Assembly (NCBI GenBank): GCA_002914805.1
Contig: JXTB01000256.1
Location: 369,706-433,705 of the forward strand
Reading direction: 5' to 3'
From: Parasponia andersonii
Taxonomy: Eukaryota; Streptophyta; Magnoliopsida; Rosales; Cannabaceae
DNA: 64,000 nt
The notes below the pieces were generated by a model. That model saw nothing but the letters and a program-made list of their open reading frames with translations. It had not been told where the DNA came from and searched no databases. Of the stretch, positions 47,718 to 58,921 are shown in pieces. The number at the start of each line of letters is the position of its first letter. The first letter of the stretch is position 1. Made by a program: the position numbers and the translations under genes.

Positions 47718-47806
47718 GATTAAGGTCATAACTAGATATTCAAATGAACCTAGCTTTTTGGAGATTAAGGTTATAACCAGATATTCAAATGAACAGTCTG
47801 CTAGCT
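47718..47806. repeat. Tandem duplication downstream of the receptor-kinase remnant
   Basis: AGATTAAGGTCATAACTAGATATTCAAATGAAC (starting about 47717) recurs about 55 bp later as AGATTAAGGTTATAACCAGATATTCAAATGAAC. Both are followed by CTAGCTTTTT. The duplication lies just past the 3' end of the kinase sequence. Confidence 0.85.
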
Positions 47807-47816
47807 TTTTTAAGTT

Positions 47817-49959
47817 GGGACGTACTTGGTAATTGTTTCATCAACCTTAGCTGATAAACCTGAACCAGAAGCTCTCAACCTATAATCCATGGCTTCCATG
47901 GGACTTCCTGCAAGTCGCTTGAGGAAAGTAATGCTCCATTTCGTCGTCCAAAAGCTCACCGCTGTTTCTTCTTCCTGATTTGAGCTCAAAAAGCAGCATT
48001 CCATAGCTAAAGACATCGGCTTTTGAGGTGATCGCTTCACCTGAAATCCATTCTGGTACGAGATAGCCTCTGGTGCCTCTCATGGTTGTTAGAACCCGGC
48101 TGAAGTCCCGGCCTACAAGCTTGGCTAGACCAAAATCTGTGATTTTCGGGTGGGTTATATTCCTCGNGCAGTCTCTGCACTCTTCATGGAGATAACATAG
48201 TCCTTTGGCTGTCCCAATTGCAGTCTGATATCTCACCTTCCAATCTAATATGGTGAGATTCTTTTGAAACAAACGAGATTCTAGAGAACCCTTTGGCACA
48301 TAATCGTAGACTAGAAACCTCCTTGAATTTTCTGCGCAAAATCCGCGAAGGCGAACAAGGTTTACATAATGGATTGTTCCAATTCTGTACGAAACTGCTG
48401 CTCTCCTTGTTTCAAACTCTTGAGTTTCTTGACAGCAATGGAAGTTGAATTGGGCAATGTCCCTTTGAAAACAACATCAAAGCCTCCTTCACCAGGTTTT
48501 TTGGAGAAGTTCTTTGTTGCAGCTTTTAAATCTCTATACTTGAATAACACCAGAGAATCTCCCAATGTTCAGATGCACCTACAAAACATCTCCTTCTCAT
48601 AAATACAGCAACAATGCCTGAGAGAAAAAAACAACCCCACAATTAGTACTGTAGCAATAGCAATCCTAGGAGATGTTTTCCTCTTTGAAGTCTTGAATCC
48701 AGCTAAATGAGAGGCTGCAAGCCTTAGGTGCAAGTATTTGCCAACTCTTTCATTTGGGGAAAGTTGTTTTAGATTGAACAAATCACCTGTCCAAATGGAA
48801 CACTGATTATCATAAGCATAAGCAGAACATGAGCAGTTACTCAATTATGCTAATCTACATTCTACAACGTTCTGAGCTGCCAAAGACTCCGAATTCGATG
48901 GAAGTCTCACATCAGGGATCACCAAAAAGTCATCAAATCCTCCTTTACTGCATTCTAGAGGAGTTTTTCTCACACACCCATCAGAGTGATCTCCTAATTC
49001 CCAGTCTTTTCGCCTTTTTGGTTCAAAACCTCCCAAGCAAACGCAGAGAGGCGTATCATGCTGATTACACTTACCAAAATAACCACAGAAACCATAGAGC
49101 TTGCATTGTTCTGATGGTCTCATCCAATACAAGTTCCATCTTCCAAAGTCCTTTCCCCAAACATACTGCCTAAGCTGCCCTGTAGTTTCTATCATGAATC
49201 TAGTTAAAGCATCAGAATAAGTGGCATCATAAGTATAATAACTTTCATTCTCATTCGAAACGTAAGTGATATTTGTAACATATTCGTCCAACTCTATCTG
49301 AGATACAAGGCTAAAAATTTTCCCATTCCAATACCCACTTGTCCAATAAGATTTAGAATCATTCCAAAGCAAAAAAATGGCTTGTCCCATTCTGCTCCAC
49401 GTCATGAGAAAATATCCCAGGTGCTGGATTTTGTGGATTTTTCCATGGCCTAAGGACTAGGTTTTCATTGTTAACCTTGTTGTATCCAACCTTCCCACCC
49501 GGAAGCCACGTGTCAGTTGGGTGATCGAAACTTTGCCATAATACCACAGATGAATCGAATGAATCCCTTATGACAAAGTTCCCATTGTCAAGAAGCACTC
49601 GTATGGTAGAGTTAGAAAGCCTTGAGGTTGAATTAATTGACCAAACTACTGTTTTGGACTCGTTTAGTAAGGTTGAGTTTCCATTCTCTAAAAGCTTCAA
49701 CGCTGAGAAAGATGGATTAGAAACAGGCTGTTGTTCTCTGTTTGCCACCCAAACTACTGTTTGTTTACCTGGTTTTTGGTACCATATTCCTATGTAGTCG
49801 TTCAGAGTTACCTGGTGTGAAGAACCCCATTTCAAAAACTCTACTTGGAGAGTTTATTGTTTGCTTCCCGGAAAGAGAATGCCCAGAGAAGATAGTATCG
49901 GATCCAATGGAACAAACGACAAAAAAAATGTAAAACAAACAGAACAGATTGAGAATCAC
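47817..49959 (-). pseudogene. G-type lectin S-receptor-like Ser/Thr kinase, broken
   Basis: The intron-less frame pieces give the full receptor order: a signal peptide (MILNLFCLFYIFFVVCSIGS), the bulb-type lectin domain (YIGIWYQKPGKQTVVWVANR), the S-locus glycoprotein domain, an EGF-like CKLYGFCGYFGKC, a PAN piece (LSNCSCSAYAYDNQCSIW), a membrane segment (IAIATVLIVGLFF) and a kinase (KYRDLKAATKNFSKK, IAVKKL, KITDFGLAKL, YGMLLFELKSGRR). It resembles the Arabidopsis At2g19130 type, plasma-membrane receptors of mostly unknown ligands. Breaks are frame changes near 49800 and 49385, TAA at 48845-48847, a small deletion near 48365 and a frame change near 47900. The HCDIKPENILLD catalytic loop is absent where an N lies (48167), and the glycine loop reads GEGGFDVVFKG. 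The C-lobe is truncated. A kinase without this loop could not phosphorylate. Confidence 0.88.
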
Positions 49960-52040
49960 AATAGTTCGGGCTAGTGATAGTATGCATTTTTCAGAAGATC
50001 AGACACCCCAAAGAGCTAAAATTAATATAACTTGTAAGACTACGGTACGCTATAGTCGTTCTAATATATATACTATATGACTTTTGTGGTCAGCCAACCT
50101 CGTCTGTACACTATTAATAACCACAAAATAATCTGAAAATGCTAGTCTCCATTACTTTCACTGACTTGAAGCTGTTGACAAAGAACTAATATATACATAT
50201 ATATATATAAACTACATACTGAATATTTGACTAGGGAAAGTGGGGAATTGAGATGAAATGTTGTTACCACTTGGCTTATGCTTGCGAACACGACAAAGAA
50301 CTAGTATATAATTACGTGAAAAACCAGATAAAAGTTGATTAATATGCAAAAAGTCAACGAAAATCTGTACTGCTAGAAAATTAATAGTAGGCAAAATCAC
50401 AATTTCGATTGGTAAATTTGTGTATGCAGTACTATCACTAAGAAAGTCAGAAGTCAACTCTAGTGGTCCCTTACCTAATCCCAGCAAGCATGAAATTTAA
50501 AGAATCATCATACTTCAACTCTAGTGGTCCTTTACCTAGTCTCCTTTGACTTTAAGATCTCTTTTTCGGCATTAGACATACTTGAGCAGTTCACTAGAGT
50601 AGATTTTTCGATCTTTAATTTTGCTCTACTGTGTGTGGACATCAATCACCATCTCTCTGAATTAAGACATTGTATCTTGTTTGAGTAATACTACTACTAG
50701 GAACCATCTTTATATACCGAAGTTATACGGTCAAATAAACATAGAATTATATCGAGCGTGAATTTTTTAAGACGTTGCAGTGACAACTTATAACATGGTA
50801 TAGGTACACGTTTATTTTAAGCCAGAAATCTGTATACATACATTTTTTTTTGTTTTTTAAAGTCTAATTATCGAGTAAATAGTTATGGATAAAAGCAGCT
50901 TTTGGGAGACCATATTAGAAGCCCCATTTTAGGATTCTTTTAAATCGAAATATAAGGCCATTGACTCCATTTACATGTTGGGTCGTGGCAGCGCCGCCGC
51001 ACGGACGGTGTTGGGTGACAATGATGTGAACGAAAATACCACAACAATGTTGGAAAACGCCATAACATGTTAAAACGACAACAAAGAGAGCACAGGCGGA
51101 ACGAACGACATATAATTTGGAAGAAAAAACAATGTTGAAAACGACAATGATACTCAAAAATCAAATGGTACGAAGTACAAACTGACGATATCTGGAAAAA
51201 CGACGACATTTTTTGAAGGACAGAAACATAGAAAAAGACAACAGTTTTCAGAAACTACAGACTAACTTATTAAACGACACTATCATTTACGAAGGAGGGA
51301 AACTTAAAAACGACAATGGTAGACGGACAACCTAAAAGACGATGACAACTATAAAGCGACATACGATTTGAAACGACAAGGACAAACAAACGACAAAAAA
51401 AAAAAAAAAAAAACATATGCAGAAATAAATTTCGAGAATTGAAAAATATCAAAATCATTCATCAAATAAAAGATTTTGAAAATAAGAATAATTACGGAAA
51501 TTTAAAATATCAGAACAAGTATTATTTATGGGCATTGCATTTCCAACCAACTTAAATGACCTAAAAACAAAAACTTAAAAATAATAATAATAATATCAGC
51601 AAGAGGGAGAGAGAGAGAGATAAGAATCAGAAAGAACGTAGCGAGTATATGTTTTGATCCCTTGAAATTACTAGCAGAGTAGTCATCACCCGCAGATTGC
51701 TTTCGTCATATTCATGCGAATAAACTTTCTCTACTAATGGTGCTTAGTTGTCGGACTAAGAAAGTAGTAACACTATTTCATTAATTTTAATTAAAAGTAC
51801 TAGTGTCATTTTACAACGAAGTTTTGACCAAATTTTGACAAATTAAAGGATGTATTTTTCTTAAAAAGAAAAACACGTACATATGTGGAATATTTTTTGA
51901 AATATTCTCTTCGTCTATTAACAACAAATATAATCAGAATCAGATGTATAAGTTATGAAAAATTACTTTTCATATCCTTCAAATAATAATTGCAATAGAT
52001 ATCAAATTACAAATCCATAAAAAAGTAGTTGTTCTCGTCA
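49960..52040. other. AT-rich intergenic region containing AAACGACA array 2
   Basis: No gene is recognised. The AAACGACA-rich segment is listed separately. (GA)n near 51607-51620 is a simple repeat. Confidence 0.5.
50990..51410. repeat. AAACGACA-rich motif array 2
   Basis: About eight AACGAC words plus variants (ACGCCAT, GACGAT, GCGACAT) recur at irregular spacing on the same strand, as in array 1 at about 37419-37940. The left end near 50985-51010 is GC-rich (GGCAGCGCCGCCGCACGGAC). The pattern recalls the subterminal motif arrays of some DNA transposons, but no terminal repeats or transposase are seen. Confidence 0.55.
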
Positions 52041-52391
52041 GTTCTCCCTAAATTTTTTAAAAATGTGTCACTTTGGCCCCTAAAAAAAATAGACCAATTT
52101 GTTATTGAATTATTTTTAAGTGACAATTTGATCCATATTGCTAACATTACTAAATTTTTGACAAAACCACACTTTAAGTAAAATAAAAAATTCTAAAATA
52201 TTTTATAGTTGAAATTTTGAGAAAAAGAAGCCCTAAATTGAATTTCCTGTAGAAGATTAAAGGGATCATAAGAAGCAAATGAAAGTGGTAGAAAGTTGAA
52301 AATTAAAATTTACGTTTTTTTTTTTTTTTTTTCAAAGAAAGCATGTGATATACACATGATATTTTTTTTCTCTTAAAATTTAAGTTGTTAG

Positions 52392-54099
52392 TGTCACGAC
52401 CCAAAACCCGGGCTAGTGGCAGAAGGGAAATTTCACAAAGGTGGAAAATTCCTTAATTTATTTAAAAAGTGTCAAAAGTTTTAGTTTTTATAAAAACAAT
52501 CCATTTAAATAAAATAATCAGAATTCCATCCCGTTAACCACTCCTACAGTTCATATACACCATCAAACATAAATTGAACAATTACTTAAAAACATGAAAT
52601 TAATTTCAAAACCCATCATCATTATCATTCACATCAGATACCAAATACCAGAATGGCATACATAAGTTTGCAGACAAAATAGAAAGCAGTAATCTTGATT
52701 CAATGCTAATACACAATCAAAATAGTCCAAAGACTATGACAACAAACTCCTAGCATTACCAAGAGATGAACTGCAATCAGGATGACCTCTTACTCCTCTT
52801 GATCACCAATATCGTACTGGACACCACCTGAGGAGGAAGGTAGGAGGGGTGAGCATACAATGCCCAGTAGGAAAATAGTTACCTCGGGAAAAACAGTTCA
52901 GTGATGGGAATCTCCTGCACGGTTAGTTCAAATCCAAAACATATACACACGTATATATATATATATAATCCAGACCGGGAGCCAATATATATATAACAGT
53001 GTAATTAAAACCATCACTCCATATGCACATGACACAAATCAACCCATACCCATGAGCTCACATCCTNAAAATAACCTGCACACAGCAAATTCCCAGAGCA
53101 GTATAGTATATATCGTATAACCAGATTTCATCACATATAATTCAAATCATTAAAAACACACTTGTTCTTATATGCTGCAGAAAATAAGTTTTAACTCAAA
53201 AACGGTATAAAACGAAGGTAACTAAACCCCTACCTCAACAGAATAGCGACACTACGCTATTGAGTCTTTAAGGTGTCGTTGACGATCACTCGGAGGGTCG
53301 GGATCCAATTCCAACCATTGATCGTCCTCGTGCGAAAAATTAACTTTCTCACTGGAGCTCAAATTCCACAAACGGACCTCTTCACTGAATTCCCAGCATC
53401 CAAAATAGCTAGGTTAGACATATAACTTGTCCAATTTGGGTCCGGTCCACACCGGACTGGTGGCACGCAAAACGAGACAAAATCTTGACCGTCCGATCTC
53501 GATTTTTATGCCGATCACCAAACTACACAATATATATATATATCAAACTTCTCCATTTTCCGAGTACATTCCAAAAATGCAATCAAAAATACAATCCAAC
53601 GGCCGGATCGAAAACTAAAATTCAAAAACTCAAAATACTCAAAAATGGCAATTTTTGATTCGGACAGTATGAGGTTGAGATATATATACTTTGATGATCC
53701 TTGTGACGATACGAATCCAACGAGACCGGTTTGGAGTCAAATGGACGCTAGAATCTTCGCCGGTGACGGAAAAACCGAAATGGGTCGAAACGGTTTTTAT
53801 GGAGTTTTCCGGTGAACCGGTGGCCGGCGGCGAGTGGCGAAGGGCGGCGGAGCTTCGTGGCAGCTCGGCGAGTCAACGCCGGTCAATGGGCAGCCCGGAC
53901 GGTGGCTGGGCGGCGGCGTGGCTCCCTTTGGCCGAGTGAGAGAGAGAGAGACGAGGGAGAGAAAGAGAAAGAGAGAGAGAGAGTGATCTGTGGGGGAGGA
54001 ACGTGAGGGAGGAGAGAGAGAGAAGATATATAATCTGATTTTGATTTTTTTTTTTCTGGTCAAAAGACCATTTTGTCCTTTAAAAAATGGGTTTTTACA
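52392..54099 (-). repeat. 3' LTR of the gypsy element
   Basis: The LTR is 1708 bp, on + TGTCACGACCC ... TTTTTACA. A purine-rich tract lies next to it (TTCTCCCCTCC on +, 54100-54110). The inner part at about 53700-53940 is GC-rich and followed by a (GA)n run. Small open frames there have no homology and are not called. A single N is at 53067. Confidence 0.93.
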
Positions 54100-54199
54100 T
54101 TCTCCCCTCCTTATAAGAATTTCGTCCCAAAATTCAAAATACAAGTCAAGGTTCACATCACAATACAACTTCTAACTGAAAGTTAAACAAATGAGGGTA

Positions 54200-57100
54200 C
54201 TTTTCATACATCTCCGTCTCGAGTTCTCAAGTAGCCTCGTTCTTTTTGTGATGTTTCCAAAGCACCTTGACAAGTGGTATCTCTCTGTTACGAAGCACTT
54301 TCAACTCTCTAGTCAACATACGAATAGGCTGCTCTTCACAGGACACATCCTCTTGGATCGGTACATGCACGTACTGAACAATATGAGATGAGTCCGGCGT
54401 ATACTTCTTCAACATCGACACGTGAAATACATTATGCACGTGACCCAACTGTGCAGGTAGATTCAAGCGATACGCCATTGGTCCAATTCTCTCAGTGATC
54501 TCAAAGGGACCAATATACCTCGAAGCAAGCTTACCCTTAACTCCAAATCTTGTAACACCTCACCTTGGAGTCACTTTCAAGAATACAGAATCACCAGTAT
54601 CGAACTCTACCTCACGCCTCTTCGGGTCAGCATAACTCTTCTGGCGACTCTGAATCTCTTTGAGTCTCTCTTGGATATCATTGATCTTCTCAGTAGTCTC
54701 CTCAATCAATTTAGGTCCGAGAGTAACATGCTCTTCTGGTTCTGCCCAACACAAAGGCGATCTACACGGCCTCCCATATAACACTTCATATGGAGCCATA
54801 CCCACACGGGTCTGGTAACTGTTATTATAAGCAAATTCCACCAAAGGAAGATGATCATCCCAGTTCCCACAAAAATCCAGTATGCAACAACGTAGCATGT
54901 CCTCAAGAATCTGAATGGTCCTTTCAGACTGACCGTCTGTCTCAGGATGGTGAGCTGTACTGATATCCAACTGTGTACCAAACGATTTCTGTAAGGCTCT
55001 CTAAAACTTAGAAGTAAACCTTGGATCTCTGTCAGATACTATACTTGAAGACACACCATGCAAACGTATGATGTTCTCCACATACAGTCTACTGAGCTTA
55101 GTAAGAGAGTAGTCAATCTAGATCGGTATAAAGTGAGCACTTTTCGTTAACCGATCGACTGTCACCCAAACTGCGTCGTTCTTCCTCAAGGTCTTTGGCA
55201 AACTAGTCACGAAGTCCATCGTGATCTTGTCCCACTTCCATTCCAGAATTGGCAATGGCTGAAGTAATCCAGCTGGCCTCTGGTGTTCAGCCTTGACTTG
55301 CTGACAAGTCAAATACTTAGCCACAAAAGTAGCTACATCCTTCTTCATTCTTTTCCACCAATACTACCGTTTCAAGTCCCGGTACATCTTAATACTACCT
55401 GGATGTACTGCGAACCTTGATTTGTGAGCCTCTGATAGAATGACTTCTCGGAAATTTGGGTCATTAGCTACAGCCAACTTCCCATTGAAAAGCAAAAACT
55501 CTTCTCTGTTAGTGCTCCAACCATCTAACTGTTCACCATTTTGAAGTCGGTTCTAGGTTGTTCTCAACTCCCTGTCTGCCACTAACTCTGCTGGATAGTC
55601 TGGAGAAGAGATGGTGAAATCACAATATTGCTCAAGTAAGCCACGTCTTCATTCTCGAAGTACTGCAAGTTATAATCACCAATCGCAACTGAGTTTTTCC
55701 AATCTTCAAACACCAGTACAGCTAGTGCACCACGAGGCTTCTTACTCAGTGTATCGGCTATAACATTGGCCTTACCAGGATAGTACTGTAGGTCAAAGTC
55801 ATAATCCTCCATATACTCCACTCATCTTCGCTGTCTCAAGTTCAAATCCTTCTGGGTAAAGAGATACTTCAAACTCTTATGATCGGAGAATATGTCGAAC
55901 TTCACACCATACAAGTAACATCGCCAAATCTTCAAGGCAAAGATCACTGCTGCAAGTTCTATATCATGGGTGGGATAGTTTCTTTCATGTGGCTTCAACT
56001 GACGAGAGGCATAAACCACAACTCGACCATTCTGCATCAAGACACATCCCAAACCCGCATTTGAAGCATCGGTATACACCACATAAGGTTCGTTATTGTC
56101 AGGAACAGTAAGAACAGGTGTGGTGGTCAAACTCTGCTTCAATCTAACAAAAGCTTCTTCACTCTCGTGATCCCAAACAAACTTGACATTCTTCCTGGTC
56201 AACTTCGTCAAAGGCAAAGCAATTCTCGAGAAATCTTGCACAAAACGACGGTAGTAGCCTGCCAATCCAAGGAAACTACGTACCTCCGTCACATTTCTCG
56301 ATCTTTCCCATTCTAGAATAGCTTCGATCTTAGTGGGATCGACTGAAATACCTCTGTGAGAAATCACATAACCCAAGAACTTCACTTCTGACATCCAAAA
56401 GTCACACTTCGATTTCTTTGCGTACAACTGATGATCTCTCAAGGTCTTGAGTACAATCCCCAGATGTTCAGCATGTTCTTCTCGAGTCTTAGAATATACC
56501 AGGATATCATCAATGAACACAACCATAAAATGATCCAAAAAGGGCCTGAAAATCCGATTCATGAGATCCATAAAGGCTGCAGGTGCATTCGTTAAACCAA
56601 ATGGCATCACCAGAAACTCAAAGTGACCATATCGGGTTCTGAATGCTGTCTTCGGTATATCATCCTCCCTTATCTTCAACTGATGATAACCGGATCTCAA
56701 ATCGATCTTAGAGAAGAATCTTGAACCACCGAGTTGATCAAACAACTCATCTATCCTTGGCAAAGGATACTTGTTCTTCACTGTCAACTGGTTCAACTTC
56801 CGGTAATCCACACAAAGTCTCAACGAACCATCAGCTTTCTTCGCAAACAAAACATGAGCACCCCAAGGAGAAGTGCTACTGCGAATAAAACCCTTGGAAA
56901 GCAGATCATCCAACTGTTCTCTTAATTCGTCCATCTTAGCAGGTGCCATGCGATAGGCTGGAATAGAAACTGGCTGAGCCCCAGGAACTAGTTCAATACA
57001 GAATTCGATCTCCCTATCAGGTGGTAACCCTGGAAGGTCTTCAAGAAACACCTCGGAATACTCACATACCACCAGAATCCATAGGTTTTGATCATCTGTC

Positions 57101-57558
57101 CTCACATTACCATCCATGGCAAACAAGTTCACATAACACTCAAGTTTCTTCCTTCCACCCATGCACGCTTTCAGAACAGGACTAGGCTTCAACGGACTCA
57201 TCCCAGCCTGATAGACAATAGGATATCCATCACTAGGAAAAAGAGTCACCCGCTTCTTATGACAGTCCATAACGGCTCGATACTTCGACAACCAATCCAT
57301 ACCGAGTATCACATCATACTGTCCCATCGGCAACACAATCAAATCAGCAAGAAGCTTCCTATCACCAATCACAACCCGACAATACTTACACACACTAGAC
57401 ACATCGGCCATTCCTCCCAAAGGTGAACCCAATGACAATACATAATCCATATCAGAAAATTCCAACCCCAACAATTGAGCAAATAATAAGGATATGAATG
57501 AATGGGATGCACCAGTATCAAACAAAACATATGCCCAAGAGTATGAAAGAAGGATCAT
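54200..57558 (-). pseudogene. Gypsy pol region: protease, RT, RNase H, integrase, chromodomain
   Basis: The longest open part (55822-57558) holds the aspartic protease ([11 protein letters not shown]), reverse transcriptase ([20 protein letters not shown]; catalytic [10 protein letters not shown]) and RNase H ([13 protein letters not shown]). Integrase sequence follows toward 54560, and the chromodomain-like end lies near 54210-54480. The order with integrase last is typical of Ty3/gypsy. The region is broken in a few places. No host role is expected. Confidence 0.9.
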
Positions 57559-57573
57559 ACCGTCAACAACACC

Positions 57574-58806
57574 TCAACCGGTGCGATCCTGAGTGTTGTC
57601 TGCCCCAGTAAAAGCATACACTTGGCCAGTCACCTTTCCTTTCCCTTTGTTGCCTCTTCCCTGGCCAGGATGGCTGCTGCCGGATCCTGGACCACTACTG
57701 CCATATCCACGCCTACCCTGACTCCCTGAAGCCTGAGGAGTCTGAAAATTCTGAGTGAAACCCTGAGGACGGTACTGATGCTGATAAGGCTGAGGGGAAG
57801 TAAAAGCCTGCGAAGCACCCTGTGGCTGTTGCGGCCTTGCCTGAGTGTTCTGATAAGAAGCAGAACCTGACTGGCTCCTCTGCGGTCCTCCCTGAGAAAA
57901 AGGAGATTTCTGCAGACGGTTGGGACACTTCTTCTTCCGATGACCCTGCTGGCCACAAACAAAACACCCTCCATACAGACTACCTCTGCCACCCCCAGAA
58001 GAATCACTACTGTTTGAGCTATCACTGCTCGGAGTACCATGCGCTAACCACTGCCCCTGGTTCCTTCTGGTAGCTTTCCTGTCATTTCCTCTCTGTTGGT
58101 TCCTCCTGGAATCCAAACTTTCTTCGATGGCCTCTGCCCGCTGGGCAGCCACTGCAAACTCAGGAAGAGTGTGGAAAGTCTGAGTGCCGATCCTGTTGAA
58201 AATGTTCCGATTTAGACGACTCCTGAACTTAGCAACTCGGTACTTCTCATTCGTACCTGGTCCAAGAGCAATACTTGCCAACTCAGTGAACTCTATCAAG
58301 TATTCATTCACCGTTCTGTTACCTTGGGTCAGAGTCTCAAATTGGTTCACAACTTCATCCTGTTGGTCCTCATTGGCATACTGAGCCTTGAAAATCCGTT
58401 CAAAGTCTCCCCAAGTCAAGCCCACTACATCTTGCTTCCGTTCCACTGTTTCCCACCAACGAATGGCGCTCCCTGTCAAACAAGTAACAGCAAACACGGC
58501 CCAAAACTTAACCGGAGTACCAAGGGCTCGAAAGTGCCTCTTCATCTCACGCAACCAAGCAATTACCGTGAGAGCTTCTGGCCTACCATCAAAGTGCCCT
58601 GGCTGGAGACGCATAAACCGTTGAAGGTGATTAGCCTGATCCAACTGACGTTCCCTCGGAGCTGGAGGCTGATAGTCAGGATTGCTCATCTGGACGAATG
58701 CCTGCTGCATTGTCTCGATCAGATGAGAAAAATTCGGACGAGGAGGTTCGGCATCCGGCTGGTGCCTCGGAACTCTTCTAGGAGGCATCCTTAAAGTCTG
58801 AAACAA
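57574..58806 (-). CDS. Gypsy Gag-like ORF with CCHC zinc knuckle
   Basis: This 410-residue open frame belongs to the retroelement. A retrotransposon-gag core lies at about 60-200 (WLREMKRHFRALGTP; WETVERKQDVVGLTWGDFER). A CFVCGQQGHRKKKCP knuckle follows near residue 280, then a Gln/Gly/Ser-rich tail. Gag forms the particle shell and binds element RNA. It is part of an element whose pol is broken, so the copy as a whole is a fossil. Confidence 0.9.
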   Translation of the reverse strand: MFQTLRMPPRRVPRHQPDAEPPRPNFSHLIETMQQAFVQMSNPDYQPPAPRERQLDQANHLQRFMRLQPGHFDGRPEALTVIAWLREMKRHFRALGTPVKFWAVFAVTCLTGSAIRWWETVERKQDVVGLTWGDFERIFKAQYANEDQQDEVVNQFETLTQGNRTVNEYLIEFTELASIALGPGTNEKYRVAKFRSRLNRNIFNRIGTQTFHTLPEFAVAAQRAEAIEESLDSRRNQQRGNDRKATRRNQGQWLAHGTPSSDSSNSSDSSGGGRGSLYGGCFVCGQQGHRKKKCPNRLQKSPFSQGGPQRSQSGSASYQNTQARPQQPQGASQAFTSPQPYQHQYRPQGFTQNFQTPQASGSQGRRGYGSSGPGSGSSHPGQGRGNKGKGKVTGQVYAFTGADNTQDRTG

Positions 58807-58901
58807 TATGCCAAACTGTTATTGCGATAATGATGAATGCTTATCATAAAAACAACTTCAATCTAGTTTAATAGTGATATGTCCGAGCTGTTGAACTCAA
58901 A

Positions 58902-58913
58902 GCTCTGATACCA
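58902..58913 (-). other. Gypsy primer-binding site (initiator-Met tRNA)
   Basis: On the minus strand this reads TGGTATCAGAGC, a few bases inside the 5' LTR. It is the same site type as in the copia element. Confidence 0.9.
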
Positions 58914-58921
58914 AAAATTTC

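Noticed and set aside
48369-49933. Plus-strand frames opposite the receptor kinase
   Set aside because: They are antisense shadows of the minus-strand lectin and kinase domains.
53691-54175. Several short frames inside the gypsy LTR, and the matching ones at 60028-60420
   Set aside because: They lie in the GC-rich and (GA)n parts of the LTR and have no homology to proteins.
57822-58794. Plus-strand frames opposite the gypsy Gag (83, 66, 156 and 78 codons)
   Set aside because: They are shadows of the minus-strand Gag frame.
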